A stretch of 64,000 nucleotides of DNA from Syngnathus acus (lineage: Eukaryota; Chordata; Actinopteri; Syngnathiformes; Syngnathidae), in the NCBI RefSeq assembly GCF_901709675.1, contig NC_051095.1:15267456-15331455 (forward strand), written 5' to 3'. Both the position numbers and the translations under genes were made by a program. Shown in pieces: positions 48,853 to 61,008 of this stretch. Position 1 is the first letter of the stretch; each line of letters starts with the position of its first letter. Below the pieces are notes generated by a model. That model had not been told where the DNA came from, did not search any database, and saw only the letters and a program-made list of their open reading frames with translations.

Positions 48853-49138
48853 GTGTGCGTATGTGTTTGTCTGCAGCCTGTGTGTAACCCAACTGAGTCC
48901 TCATTCTTCTATTAGTCGCATGTGTACAGCTAAACTTTGTCTCTCTTTGAAATGTGCTTATTCCTGGAACAAATATCCCGCTCTTAAAAGCTGCGATTCA
49001 AGATATTCCCTCCCTCATTTTCACTAAGGGTTTGTGAGACGTGACTTCTAAACATGTTATTTTATCAAAAACATTCACATCTCCTAACAATCAAAAGAAG
49101 AACTCTCACAGTAGAATTAATATTCTATTTTTTGGTTT
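46522..49138. other. Intergenic, no gene
   Basis: A CA/CG microsatellite lies at 46624-46672 and a GT microsatellite at 48821-48860. An 83-bp tandem duplication covers about 47071-47185. Near 47313-47370 is a piece rich in CGCGA and GCGATG, like the end of a fish DNA element. No exon is seen. Confidence 0.5.
47071..47185. repeat. 83-bp tandem duplication
   Basis: AAGGTACAAGTGTACGTA occurs at 47083-47100 and again at 47166-47183, each preceded by a T-rich tract and followed by YTGYAAAT-like sequence. Confidence 0.7.
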
Positions 49139-49994
49139 CTTATAATAATAATAATAATAAATTATATTTATAACGCACTTTACATTCGGGGAATCTCAAA
49201 GTGCTACATGGCAGATAAAAAACAAGAAAACAAAACAAGGACAAGTTTAAAACAACTGGACGACAACCAAGATATGAGAGAAATTACGGAAATGCTAAGG
49301 TAAAGAGGTGAGTTTTAAGTCCAGTTTTGAAAGCGTCAGTGGATTGGGGTGCTCTTAGGTGGTCGGGGAGGGAGTTCCACAGTGTAGGGGCTGTATGGCA
49401 GAAGGCCCGGTCGCCCATGGTGCGCAGCTTGGTTTTCGGAACGTGGAGAAGGTGTGAATTGGATGAGCGGAGGCTTCGGGTGGCAGGTTTTGGGGCAAGG
49501 AGTTCTTTGAGGTATGGGGGAGCATGTCCGAGGATACAATGGTGAGTGAGGAGGGCGATCTTATAATCAATTCGGAATTTGATGGGGAGCCAGTGCAGAG
49601 AACGGAGGTTGGGTGTGATGTGATTGCTTTTCCGCACCCTCATCAGGATCCTAGCAGCGCTGTTTTGAATGTACTGAAGCCTCTGGAGGCTCTTGCTAGG
49701 GATCCCGATGAGGAGTGCGTTACAATAGTCTAGCCTTGAGGAGACAAAGGCGTGGACAAGTTTCTCAGCATCCGTCAGGGTAAGTGTGGGGCGGAGTTTG
49801 GAAATATTTCTGAGGTGGAAGAAGGAGGTTTTGCAGATGTGTTTTATGTGTGACTCAAGGTTGAGTTGAGGGTCCAGTTTCACACCCAGGTTGGTGACTG
49901 TGGCTGAGAGGGGAATAGTGAGACCGGCGAATAAGATGCTTGTTATTGGGCAGGTATGGATCTGATGGGGAGTGCCAATTAACATTCTTGACAA
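49139..49994 (-). mobile_element. 5'-truncated L2/CR1-type LINE with open C-terminal ORF
   Basis: The minus strand carries an uninterrupted 236-codon frame (49994 to 49284, read from an in-frame TTG because the true start is lost) that matches the C-terminal part of L2/CR1-superfamily reverse transcriptases. Typical motifs are VTNLGVKLDPQLNLESHI, FVSSRLDYCNALL, LQYIQNSAARIL, SLHWLPIKFRIDYKI and PTLWNSLPDHLR. After the stop the 3' UTR contains CACTTTGAGATTCC and ends in a TTA/ATA repeat at 49140-49160. The catalytic RT core and endonuclease are missing, so it cannot move by itself. The lack of stops or frameshifts indicates a fairly young insertion. Confidence 0.85.
49284..49991 (-). pseudogene. 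LINE reverse transcriptase, C-terminal fragment
   Basis: This is the coding part of the truncated LINE above. It covers the post-catalytic thumb-like and C-terminal region (about 235 residues) and ends naturally at KTHLFTLAFP before a TAA stop. The FADD-type active site of the polymerase lies upstream in complete elements and is absent here because of the 5' truncation near 49990. Confidence 0.8.
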
Positions 49995-51177
49995 ATAATG
50001 GATATGGATTGCAACTGTGATCAGATGTAAATATAATTTCCAAATAATCCTTGATATTTAATAAACACTTCCAAAGGAAAATGGATGCATGGATGATCCG
50101 TTGAGTGTGCTTTAAGGACATGCCATGAATTCTCATGGAACCCTATTGTTGAATAGAAAGGAAGATTTCTTCGTAAAAGAGTTCCCGTCAATTGATTGCA
50201 TGTGTGTCCCCTGTAAGAGTGGAACGTTACAAGACAATGAGCACTTTTCTATGAACTGGCAATAATTAGCTATGCATGAATTGTTGCATGTCCATGAGCA
50301 CTCATCTGATTAGTAGTAATATCATAGCTTGGGGTTCGGCTACAAACGCTCTAAAGCCAGCAGACCTTGAAATAAAGCTACTGTTTACGTATGATTAAAA
50401 TGCTTCACCAATATAGTTAGACTTCAATTTGCCCTTAATGTGACACAACTGGGAATAGATTAAAAACATATGCTATTTATTATTACAGTTTGTGTCATGA
50501 AACGTCCCACCCACATGTTGTGACCACATAAAAAAACAGTTTTTTTAAAAGACAAACATGGCCCATATTTGTCGACTACAAATCACTCTGGAGTATAAGT
50601 TGCCCCAGTTTAAAACTGCATCATGAAGTCACATATTTGGGAGGATTTTTTTTGTTTGTTTACAAATAACCAAGAGCAATATCACTCTGACTCAAATGCA
50701 AAATCCCTGTTCCCTCATCATGGGTGCGTTTAGAAAAATGTTCCAAGCGCGCACTGCTTCTCTCCAACCGTTCGGAAAACCCAGGGCCTTGTTCAAATGC
50801 GCCGTTCGATTATTGCAAGTGGCCCAAAAAAAGTGCTGGAGCCCAGTGCATCAGAAAGCTCATTTAAATAGTTGGGGAGTATGCTCTGCCTCCAAACATA
50901 CACACTCTCAGAGTGATGTTGGGGTGTCAGAGTCTATTTCAGATTCATGTTGATGGCAGTGAACGAGTCCTGATTGGATTTAAAACGTCCGCTTCTAACT
51001 CACAGAATTTGTTTTCTTTTTAAAAATGGCTACATTTAACTATCTTGCATTGCATTGTGGCCAAAGGTAGAATCCTTTTTTTAGTCCTGTCAATATAGGA
51101 AGTCTTTTCCATTGTAGAAGCCACATGCAAAACTTGAGATCGGTCACACCTTAGTTGCCATGACTACTGACTGCTAC
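49995..51177. other. Intergenic, no gene
   Basis: No exon, RNA gene or clear repeat is recognised. Confidence 0.5.
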
Positions 51178-51180
51178 TTT

Positions 51181-51247
<67 letters not shown>
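51178..51247. repeat. TTTC microsatellite
   Basis: About 17 uninterrupted TTTC units, a pure polypyrimidine tract on the + strand. Confidence 0.95.
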
Positions 51248-54200
51248 AAGTTGCAGGACCAGCCAAACTATAGAAAATAGTATGACTTAATTGTAGTCCT
51301 AAAAATATGGTAAGTCCCCAATATAGCAGGATGGCTAGGTCAAGCGAATAGCTATGCAGCGGAGAGTTCTACCATGTAATTAAACGCCCAACTTGTTATC
51401 TATTTTATGGTTTTATTTGTGATCACAGTGATTGCCCCCCGAAATGAAAATTTAGGCAACTACAAATGTAAATGGACTTCTTACTAAACTGGGAAAAGCC
51501 TTGCCACAATACAGGCCCACAGAAAAGCTGCCCAGGACAGAAGAGGTCCTTACTTGATTCTTGAATAAATGTCAGTTGGCCACTATGCTATTGTTGCAGA
51601 CACTCTGACCCAATGACATGGGACTTTTCAAAACAGCCTGTTTTTAGTCTAAATTTCCCCTTTTACTTGCTTTCTTGGACACAAAAACACATTCTTTCCC
51701 ACAGATGATTATAGTGCTTAGACTACTCTTTCAGGACCTTGAGCTTCCTGTGGTCAGGTTAAATTCAGCGTCCATTGTGCTTCCGAAGTCACGGAATCCC
51801 TCAACTTGTACCGCTCTTCGCCTCGGAAATGAGGCACCGGCCAATCGGGTTGACCATTTGTCCTGCAGCAATGTGCGTCTTGTCCATGGCCAAGTCACTC
51901 ACACTGGCAAAGATTAACATTAGAAAAATAAACACAATTTGTTTAAAATATAATACTCAGCAAGATGAAGAAATATGAATTCCATGCAGAAGATGAGTGT
52001 TGGTGTTAAACACTAAATGAGACACTTCTGCATTTGTATGACATAAGTGCAAAAGCATACACCTACATGCTCCAACTATCCGGCCGTCAATTATCTGAAC
52101 TGGCGCATGGGCCAAACGGATCATAGGTGAGCAGTGGGGGAAGTAGGCCACAGGCACCCACTGAGTTCTTAGATAACATATATGTGTGCATGAACAGTCA
52201 ATGCAACACAAGAGAGAGTGTGTGAGCGACTCTGTATGTGTGCACCTTTGAGCAGCTAAGTAAACACTCAAGGGTGGTCTCGAGTGCATGGTGGCATATT
52301 GGCATCGCCGGGCAAAAAGTGAAGGTACTATTCACCTACAGGTCAAGCTCCACGGGATTTCATAGTTCTTCACTCGATTAAAAGTATTGACAAAACCATG
52401 CGATAAATCTTACTGCAAAGATATAATATCGGAAAGAATAAAAACGGTGACCATGTGTGGGGCGGATGGCTGTATACCTCAATCTCGTTGGCCACCTCTC
52501 GGGCCAAATAGTACGTTCATATAGAGCTAAATGCCTTGCAAACATTCTCAGTAAAGTCTGTAGCAAGTATTGCTTATTCATCAAAAATCAATACCACAGG
52601 AAGGAGAAGGTGATGGGGTTCTTTACCCGATCCTTTCAGCTATTGTTTGTGGTGGTCAATACTTGATAAGGGTGCAGAGCAGTACGTATGTTTATTTTAT
52701 GTGATGTGTTCTGTTGTTGATGTTTGAACAAATGGATATATGCCGTGCATTAAATCAAAACACATAGAGAGCCTGTGCGGAATAATTCGCATTCATCAGG
52801 CGCCATCAAGGTTCATGGCTCTTGCCTGATGCGCTGTCATCAGGCTTTGATGCTTTGTCATGTAACCTCAGAAAGACACTGGAAACACCTGTCTATGCTC
52901 TCATAAGGCATGCTAATGCATGCAGACACATGGTGGCCCGCTGCCTGACCTTGCTAGGACGGTAGGAGTCACTGGAGACAGGCCACGGCCGCTCTGCAGG
53001 ACACAATACGGCATATGTTCACTTGGTGAAGCCCTTAACACATGCGACATGGAATTGTTGATCCAATGGGTATATAAAACGCAGGTGAACCGCCAACACA
53101 GCAGCTCTGCAAAGAAATCGGGCATATGTATTTGTGTCTTTCTTAGCTTTGTTTCACAATAAGATTTCAGCTAAATCTAATTTTCTGATTTATATCTATG
53201 GATCAAAAGGTTCCTGTCTACAACAAGCAGTCTAACATTGTCCCATCACAGATGTTCTATTTCATGCTTTCTCTCGATTCATGGGGTCCTTGGGGCTACT
53301 CAGTACTTTTGGTGAGACCTGGTTTCGAAGAACAAAACTTGTGACTCTCAAGGAGGAGGGTAAAAGACAATTGCTTTCACTGCTCATTGTTTGTCCACAT
53401 CACAAAAATAGTGGACTTGAGGCAGTTCACTTCAACGACAATGTTATTTTTATTCTTTCAGCGACTGAGCAAAGATACTCAAGGAACCGTGAAAACATGT
53501 CTTGGTTGGTTTTGGATTGCCACTTGAAAATGGAAAAAAATCAATGATACACAGATTCATACAAACACTTCCTCTCAAGGACATCCAGTTGTCAAAACTT
53601 CAAGCAGACACCTATTGAGACAAGTGGCATTTCATCATCAACAGTACATTACAATGAGGAAGGGATGAGATTTTATCCGATTTTCTTGTCTGACCATCTA
53701 GCTCGTTTTATTCACTCACAATCTGTTTGTACATGTGCAGACAGTGGACATCGCAAGAACCCCCCCCCCCTTCCCGGAAAAATACACAACCATGTGCCTG
53801 CTTACACATCCACCCTGCCAAACACGGCTATAATAATAACCTCCACAAATACACGAGTCCATGTGCGTGTCTGTTGGTCTGGGGGAAACGGGATATTATT
53901 GTCTCTCTCCCTAGCTCCTTCAAAGTGCACTTTTCAAGGTGCAGGGCTTGGTATCTCCATGGCAACAGCTTAGCAGCCGGGATCAGTAGGAGGGAGGAGG
54001 TGGTGGGCGATGGGGATGGAGGCAGGAGAGGCGATGGTGTGGCTGTGGGTGTATGAGGGCCACATAGGCATGCAGGGTACATGGACTGGGAACATTTTCG
54101 ACAGTCGAGATGGCGGGGACAAAGAGGGCGGGTCATTCTTCTAGAGATGTTTGTTTGTATTTGTGTGGCATTATCTGGCCATCTGACCATGTTTCATGTT

Positions 54201-54269
54201 ATTATTTGGGCGTCAACAGCTCAGTTGCGATCTTGATGCTTGGTAAAAAATGACTGCTCTCGACTCTGC
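51248..54269. other. Intergenic, no gene; small hairpin at 52824-52845
   Basis: No supported exon. CATCAGGC occurs three times at 52794-52845, two copies forming a hairpin. A C run lies at 53760-53770. Confidence 0.5.
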
Positions 54270-54610
54270 TTCCTCATAGGAAGGCATGGTGGATTTCAGG
54301 TATCTCCACAGTTCCACAGTTCGTTGGGCCAAAAAAGGCCTTATAGGAAGGACTCTTTCTTCTGTTTGACGACATCCTCAACTGCTGGTGTCCACCAGTG
54401 GCTTTGTGGATAGCTTCCACCGCAGGCATCCACAAAAACGTCTTCCGATAATTCTAATCATCAAAGTGTGCTTTGTCTCGTCCCTCACCTAGGGTCGGTT
54501 TGCCATGTGTGACCATGCCAAAAGCCCCAGACATCTTAGCTCCTAGGATCTTTGGGAGTGGGACACACATAGCCCTCCACCACGATAAGGTGACGGCTCA
54601 GGGAAGAGGC
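54270..54610 (-). mobile_element. Degenerate antisense LINE fragment
   Basis: Phrases such as CATCCTCAACTGCTGGTGTCC, ACCAGTGGCTTTGTGGAT, AGCCCCAGACATCTTAGCTC and CCACGATAAGGTGACGGCTC resemble a repeat I recognise in many fish genomes as antisense LINE sequence. The copy is heavily diverged, with no open frame on either strand. Family and borders are uncertain. Confidence 0.35.
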
Positions 54611-56040
54611 TGGCAAATTATCGTTTTGAAAGCTAAATTGTGACTACTGCTGGTCCTCAGCGGCTCTTCACTTGTGTCTGGAAAGTCTTTGAAAATCACA
54701 GCACAAAAGTAAAAATACAAACCCAAGGCTATAAATAATGCAGCAATTTTAAGTTTGTGGAATGCAAATTGAGACAGTCTGAAAATGACATTGAGAGCTG
54801 AAGCTATTCTATAACATCACGCCTATGCTGTCTTGACATTTTGTCAAGATTTCTACTCAAATTACTGTGAAGCAGTATTTAATATACATACACACACACA
54901 CACATCAATCTTTTTTTTTTTCCTGTTGCTATTGTTCTTGTTAGGGCTGCCGGTGAGCCAAAGGCAGCTTATCTCCGAGCTAATTTGGAACAAGAGGCGG
55001 CACACTGCACTGGTTGCCATGCAAACCTTCAATTAACCTAAAATGCTTGTTTTTGGAATGTTTCAAGGGACCCAAAGAAAACTCACATTAGCAGAGAGAG
55101 TACACGCATACTCCATTCAGGTATGCAGAGATTGAAACGCCAACAGCTGTGAGGTGGATGTGCTTTCAGGTCAAGCGGGGTAAAATTTAAAAGGGAATAG
55201 CAGGTTATATCTTTTCATAATGAGGAGTTATGAAAATAATATTTAAATGAATGCTAATGAAAACTAGAATATGCACAAATACTTAGCGAATGAAAAAAAG
55301 AGGAATATTTCACTGTCATAAAACCTTCTACTGAAGTGGCTATAAAAAGAGAAATATTTGGTCACTTTCTAAAAAATAATGGCATGACAAAATCTATTTA
55401 TGCATTAAACATCTTAGCATGCAATAAAAAAATAAATGATTATTAAATGACATGGGCCACAATTACAGGGATGTAATATAAAGTTTAAAGAAGCCGCAGA
55501 ATAACCGCTCTGAATTGGTGAGACTTGCCTCTCTGGCTGCTGCTGGTGAGCCTCACGGGGGGCGCTGTTGCAGCCAAACCCAACCTCTGACAGGGCATTC
55601 AAAGTCGATGCAGACGGGGAAGTTTAATTTCTACGATCCCTCGCCATACACTGGCCAGCGGTAGATAGATCTCTGGGTGGTCTCCCAACCTTCTGACATG
55701 GTAATTGTTTGGGTCCAATTTTAAATCCATTTGCCTGTGTTGATCTATTTGATTGTTAACGCGAAGCTAACCAGCGCTTGTGTCCTCCCTCATTCAAGTG
55801 ATCAAATTATTTTTGATGGCTGTCCTAAATAAATGCGTGACAGGCGAGCAGAAAAGGAAAAGCCATCGATACACTGCACACAGTCAATGCATTGAGTTCA
55901 GAAAGAATGCAAACATGAAACTATATGTCACCTCCTCGCTACATTTGTAGGAAGCGGTGTTTCTTAGTTTTAAGCACCTCAATTGCAAATTTCCCCACAA
56001 GCTGTGTCGAACTGTCAGAGGACGAGCGCTCACAACAAAA
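54611..56040. other. Intergenic flank upstream of adamts2, no gene
   Basis: AT-rich sequence with a short CA repeat at 54889-54904. No exon is seen. Confidence 0.5.
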
Positions 56041-56550
56041 CAGCTGTTCCGGTGACGTCACACCATTTAATTCGAGTCCGTAAATTACCAATCGATTATT
56101 AATTTGCAATGCCTAATCGAACAGTGAGCAAATTACGACTCATTCGTGCACAGTACTAGGGAAAGTGGTGGTGGGGTCGTTCTTGATGATCCCCAGATGT
56201 CTTCTCTCTGCAGGCCGGTCGAGGGCCAACACACCTGTAAGTGTGTATTTTGCCTGGTTGTGTGAGTGCACTCCATGGAGTCGGGTGGGGGACTCGCCAA
56301 GATAAAGAGGAGTTGATAGTGTGAGAGAGGAGGGAGAGTGGGAGTGGAGGAGAGGTGGAGAGAGAGAGAGAAAGAGAGAGAGGGAGAGCGAGACGGGAGG
56401 AGAGCTCCGTCTCTCCCGGTGCACTTGGCAGTCTTGTTGCGGGCTGCTGTGCTGTTGCTGTCGTGGCGTGGCTGGTCGCGCCAGGCGGGGGAACTTCACC
56501 ACACTGGAGCCCGGAGTCCCACTCTCTCACCTGCGCAGTTCGGAGCTGCC
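56041..56550 (+). promoter_or_regulatory. adamts2: Probable adamts2 promoter and 5' UTR
   Basis: The 500 bp before the start codon change from AT-rich to GC-rich. A perfect CRE palindrome TGACGTCA lies at 56053-56060. A GA-rich tract (56326-56400) and a CT/GC-rich stretch precede the ATG. No TATA box is clear. The transcription start is not determined; the GA tract is probably 5' UTR or core promoter. Confidence 0.5.
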
Positions 56551-56638
56551 ATGGGTCTCTCGCCTGGATTTACTGTCCTAATCGTTCTATCGGCCTTTCT
56601 GCTGCACACCAGCGGCCTTTACATCGCCAGTAGCGTTG
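56551..56638 (+). other. adamts2: adamts2 coding exon 1 (signal peptide)
   Basis: It begins with ATG at 56551 and ends at a GTATGT donor (56639) in phase 1, encoding MGLSPGFTVLIVLSAFLLHT and the residues up to SSV. The hydrophobic core fits a signal peptide. The ATG is chosen because it is the only in-frame start giving a secretory leader. Confidence 0.8.
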
Positions 56639-56704
56639 GTATGTACGCACAGCGGCGCGGGGGGAAACGTGGCCGGTGTTTACATTGTTGTCTGTCCCAT
56701 CGGC

Positions 56705-56746
<42 letters not shown>

Positions 56747-57659
56747 ACATGGAAACTCCCCCGGTGGAGCACAGAAGCTCCAACGCGGGCGTGCTTGTTT
56801 GCTTTGAGCCATGCAATTTTTTGCAAACAACTTCTGCGTGTCCTGCTTGCGGCGCTTAATTGCGGAGACTTTCAAAAGGTCCCCGGGCGGCGTGTTGATT
56901 TTTTCCTCGGGCCATCGAAAGCATCGTTACACTAGCGGATTTAGCAGAGGGGGGGAAACACAACTCTTAGATGATGTGCATCGCATCTATCGATTTGTCA
57001 CATGACTCTGGAGTCGGATGTCAGCGTATTGATTACACTATTATCAAATCATTCTCCAACACGGGGTGGTGAAAATATTGTTGTGCGTGGTTAGTGTATT
57101 GCTTTTCTGCAAACTTTTTTAAAGACTGTACATGTTGAAGATTGACAGTCAAAGCAAGGGCACCTGAGGATCACTTGAAATGCTGCTGCTTGCGTGTGCT
57201 TCGTGTGTATGTGGGCAAGCGTTTGTGTTTGTGGGGCATCCCTCAAAACTTGCATGTCACAGTCACGTGGTAAATGAAAACATTGCCCAATGCAAATTTT
57301 TTTTACACGTTATTATTGCTTCTCTCTCTCATGGTTACGATGCAGCAATGAATATTCACGATGTGTTGACGAGAATTCCACCCAATAATGGAATTGTGGA
57401 TTTTGCTTTATTTCTTTTTCCTATCTGTGGGGCTTTTAGAAATATCTTTTCTCATCTTAAGATGCCTGACAGCGAGAAAGCTGTGCGAGAGAGCTGCAGT
57501 TAGCGCCTTGGTCTCACACTGGCCTCCCTGTTGATGGTGGAAGGGCACAGAAGGTGTCAGGAGCGCAGTGCGCTCTGCTGAGGCTGCCTTTTCCAAACAT
57601 GTAGCCTGCCTCCCTGCACGAGTTTGCCTCCGGGTTTATATGGGTGTGACTCTGTGTGC

Positions 57660-57730
<71 letters not shown>

Positions 57731-58429
57731 TAAGGCCCGCACCTTTCATTCCCTTTATTAATTATTGCTCACCATTTGACACATCTTGGATGGAAGAAAG
57801 CATTCCTCAGCATGCTTGACATTTCTTTAATCCCTTATTTTCCCTCCCATTTCTTTCTTTTCCCATGTCAACCCGCTCTTCTGTTTATGCACCTTTTTCT
57901 TTTTTTGGGTCTTCTCATCTGTCATGATCAATCTGGTCTTTCCATGTGCATTGTGACTCCCTCAATCACGCGTTCACCTCTTTGCCCTTGTGTCCTTCTC
58001 TCAGACTCCCTGCAGCATGTCCTGGGGGAGTATGGACTGGTGAGGCCGATGAGTGTGGATGCGGATGGCCACTTCCTGTCGCACGCTGTCTCGGCAGGCC
58101 GTATAGCAGGAGGGCAGCCCCGTAGGCGCCAGAAGAGGGAGGTAGGAGGAGGCAATGAAGAGTGGGAAGGACCAAGAGGAGCAGGCGAAGACCGAGAGCC
58201 GGCGGCCCGCCGGGAAAAGCTCTACTACAACGTCACCGTCTTCGGCCGGGAGTTCCACCTGCGCCTGCGCCACAACGCCAGGCTGGTGGCCCCCGGAGCA
58301 AAGATGGAGTGGCGCGACGACAACGATAGCACGCAGCACTTTGAGACGCTGCAAGACGACTGCTTGTATGTGGGTGACATCACAGACACGCCAGGAGGCA
58401 CCGTGGCCATCAGCAACTGCGACGGCTTG
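56551..58429 (+). CDS. adamts2: ADAMTS2-like procollagen I N-proteinase, N-terminal part (first two coding exons)
   Basis: Coding exons 56551-56638 and 58005-58429 join in frame and give the first 171 residues; the rest lies beyond the right edge. The product is a secreted zinc metalloprotease that removes N-propeptides of fibrillar procollagens. Residues 1 to about 22 form a signal peptide (FTVLIVLSAFLLHTSG). The rest is prodomain, with a furin-type RRRQKR at 69-74, the family core YYNVTVFGREFHLRLRHNAR (103-122), LVAPGAKMEW, Cys149 in DDCLYVGD and Cys168 in AISNCDGL. N-glycosylation sequons are at Asn105 and Asn136. The core fits ADAMTS2, ADAMTS3 and ADAMTS14. ADAMTS2 is preferred from the YNVTVFGR and LVAPGA-MEW pattern and from linkage to cnot6. 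Confidence 0.85.
56639..58004 (+). other. adamts2 intron 1 (1.4 kb) with CT and GT microsatellites
   Basis: The intron holds a CT run at 56708-56744 and a long GT run at 57656-57732. No other exon is seen. Confidence 0.8.
57656..57732. repeat. GT microsatellite
   Basis: About 35 GT units with a short GC interruption (GCGCGCG) near the right end, inside adamts2 intron 1. Confidence 0.95.
58005..58429 (+). other. adamts2: adamts2 coding exon 2 (prodomain)
   Basis: A TTCTCTCAG acceptor ends at 58004 and a GTGAGT donor starts at 58430 in phase 0. It encodes DSLQHVLGEYGLVRPMSVDA through AISNCDGL, the conserved prodomain exon of the procollagen N-proteinase group. It is GC-rich compared with its flanks. 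Confidence 0.93.
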
Positions 58430-58727
58430 GTGAGTACTTGGCCTCTTGCTTTTTTAATGGTGTGTTTATGGGATGGAAAAATCAGGATATGTGTTTTTGA
58501 TCCTGTCACTGTTCCCAAGGTGTCTTTCTGCTGCTCTGCACACTTGATCTTCCTGAAAGTAAAACAACCAATCACAGCAGTAGACAATTAAGCTTCCTTC
58601 ATAATATTTACAGGTCACTTGGATGGATTTTTTTTCCTGGCTGCTTCCTGGCAGGCTTTTGGAGGTTTGCCAATGAATTGAAAGTTGGCTATTAGGGTCT
58701 GAACGAATCATATTAAGATTCAATTTA

Positions 58728-58732
<5 letters not shown>

Positions 58733-58779
<47 letters not shown>

Positions 58780-58840
58780 TAGTAGAATTATATATATATA
58801 TAGTATAAATATATATAGTATAAATATATATATATATATT
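58733..58840. repeat. AT-rich simple repeat
   Basis: AT dinucleotide blocks separated by AGTA units (TATATAGTATAAATATATA). Confidence 0.85.
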
Positions 58841-61008
58841 ATTGCGCTTTTTCTGCAATGCATTTCAATGGGCCTCAATTATACACTAATTTTCTTTATT
58901 TGCGAGTCCCTATCCCTCGTGAAGAGCAAGGCTCCACTGTATATGTGTATACATTGAATTATCACCAATCACCACTAAATGGCAGACATAGCTTAGTTGT
59001 GCTTGCCTTATACTGCCTTATACTATAACATGAGTAGGCCTAATAATTGTTGACTGATTTTGACTGATATGCAGGACAAATGTAGCACATCAATAATATT
59101 AAAATCTTGTGTGAGTTGAATTTTGTGAGGAAAAAAATGCATGAAACAAGTTCTTAATGCTCAACGTTGGTTTGATTTTCAGCAGTTTTGTGCCATCCAA
59201 GAAAGACCACTGACAAAAACAATTTGCAATATCTGTTTATTTTCTTGTTTGCTCTTGAATAGTGGAGCTTTTATACTAAGTACATCATTTGAGAACTGCA
59301 TCATGAAAAATTAAATATCAAGAGTTTGTATTTTGCACAGATTTATATCATAATACTGATAACACATTTAATTTGTAATGCACTTTATAATTTAGAGAAA
59401 TTTCCACATGCTATTTTGTCCATACATTTGCGATACATCTCGTTTGGAACTGATGTGTCCCAAAATAACACAGATTTAAAAAAAAAAAAAGTGATAATCT
59501 CTTAGATGGGTGCTGAGTTTTGTTTGGCACTGTTAGAAAGGTGTTATTTAATAATGTTTATTCTTACCATTGTAGTTTTGTCCATTGAGTGTTTATACAG
59601 TAGGTGCCATGTAATGTGTTGAGTCAATATGAGATCATGAGGAGAAGATCCCCTCAGCGGGAGACTGCTTATTAGTCAGCCAGACCAGCCCACCACTAGA
59701 GCTGAGCAGAGGCAACTGGATCCGTTTAGGACTGAGGACGCTGGGGAGTGAGTGAGCAAGCATCTGAGGGAGCAGGCAGGGAGCCAGGACAACACAGACC
59801 TGACATGCCCATTCAGCATGACACCAGCCAGCGGCAGCTCATTGCCGCTGCTTGCTCCGGCCTGCCATCGCGGGGCCTTTCGGCAATTTGGAGGAAACGC
59901 TACTGTCAAAGTGTGATCCGATTGGGATAACGGATGAGCTTGTCAAGCGGCTGACTGCCCCGCTTTGGCAAGAGACACGTTTAAAGCATAGTTCCACAAT
60001 TGTTGGCCTGTCATCACCCATGCGTTTATCGCATATTGCCAGTGCAGGCATCTTAAAAGCTTTGACACCACTTAAGACCATAATGAAACAAAATGTGATT
60101 CCACTTAATAATAAGTAGCTGCAAATAAGATTTTAAATGGACATACCTATCTCTACAAACCACAATGTTAAATTAACGGCAAAATTTGTTGCTGTCATTT
60201 TTAAGGACGTTTAATCAAAGCTGCAGTTGCACTATCTACAGTATAACCCCAACTATCGTAATAATCCAGAGTGCTGTCCACTTGTGTTTAATTTGTTTCT
60301 CCCTGTCCCTGAGCAACTTATGTCATCACCCATTAGTTCTTCCAGCCTCTGCAGGCATGCAAAGAACTACAGCCAAACTGTGTCAACCAGATCTTGCTTT
60401 TTTTAAACCCAGTGGAGCCTCATAGCCGCCACCTGACCAACCGTGTCCCCTTATTCAGTGACCCTGAGTCTCCCTGCCCTGTTGGTTCGGGTCCAAAAGT
60501 TTCAGATGAAGAGACGAGAAGGGCGCAAGGGAGAATCTTTGGACGGCCGAGTGACACTGGAAGGGAATTGGATTCATACAACATGCAACTGTGATCAGCT
60601 GGGTTGGTTGTGAGGAGACAAAACACTGTGCAGTATTGGAAATGGGCTGTGTGGGGTGAGCACATGTACTTTAGTCTTTGATGTGCAGCATTAAAATTAA
60701 ACTGTGGTTTGTGTACAAATGCAGAGCCATGGGTTGCAATTGCTAGAGGATACAGAAAATCCTTTGTGGCCACAAGGGAAGAGTATATCTTTGTGCGGTT
60801 TTAGGCGTGGGATTTAGTATTTAAATTGTGTGCTGCAATGTCTATGCTGTGGCTGGGTTAGAATATACAATATGATATTTGGAACATACTTTGTGGTTTG
60901 TCGTACTGTTTGCATTATATGATGACAAAAAACAAACCATGACGGCTTTTTTTATGCAGATTCTGACACAATCTATGTAAATTACTACTACTACTGATTA
61001 ATAATAAT

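Noticed and set aside
57776-58004. N-terminal extension of the adamts2 exon 2 frame
   Set aside because: The open frame runs into intron 1; the strong acceptor TTCTCTCAG at 58004 and the exon 1 signal peptide make the spliced model better.
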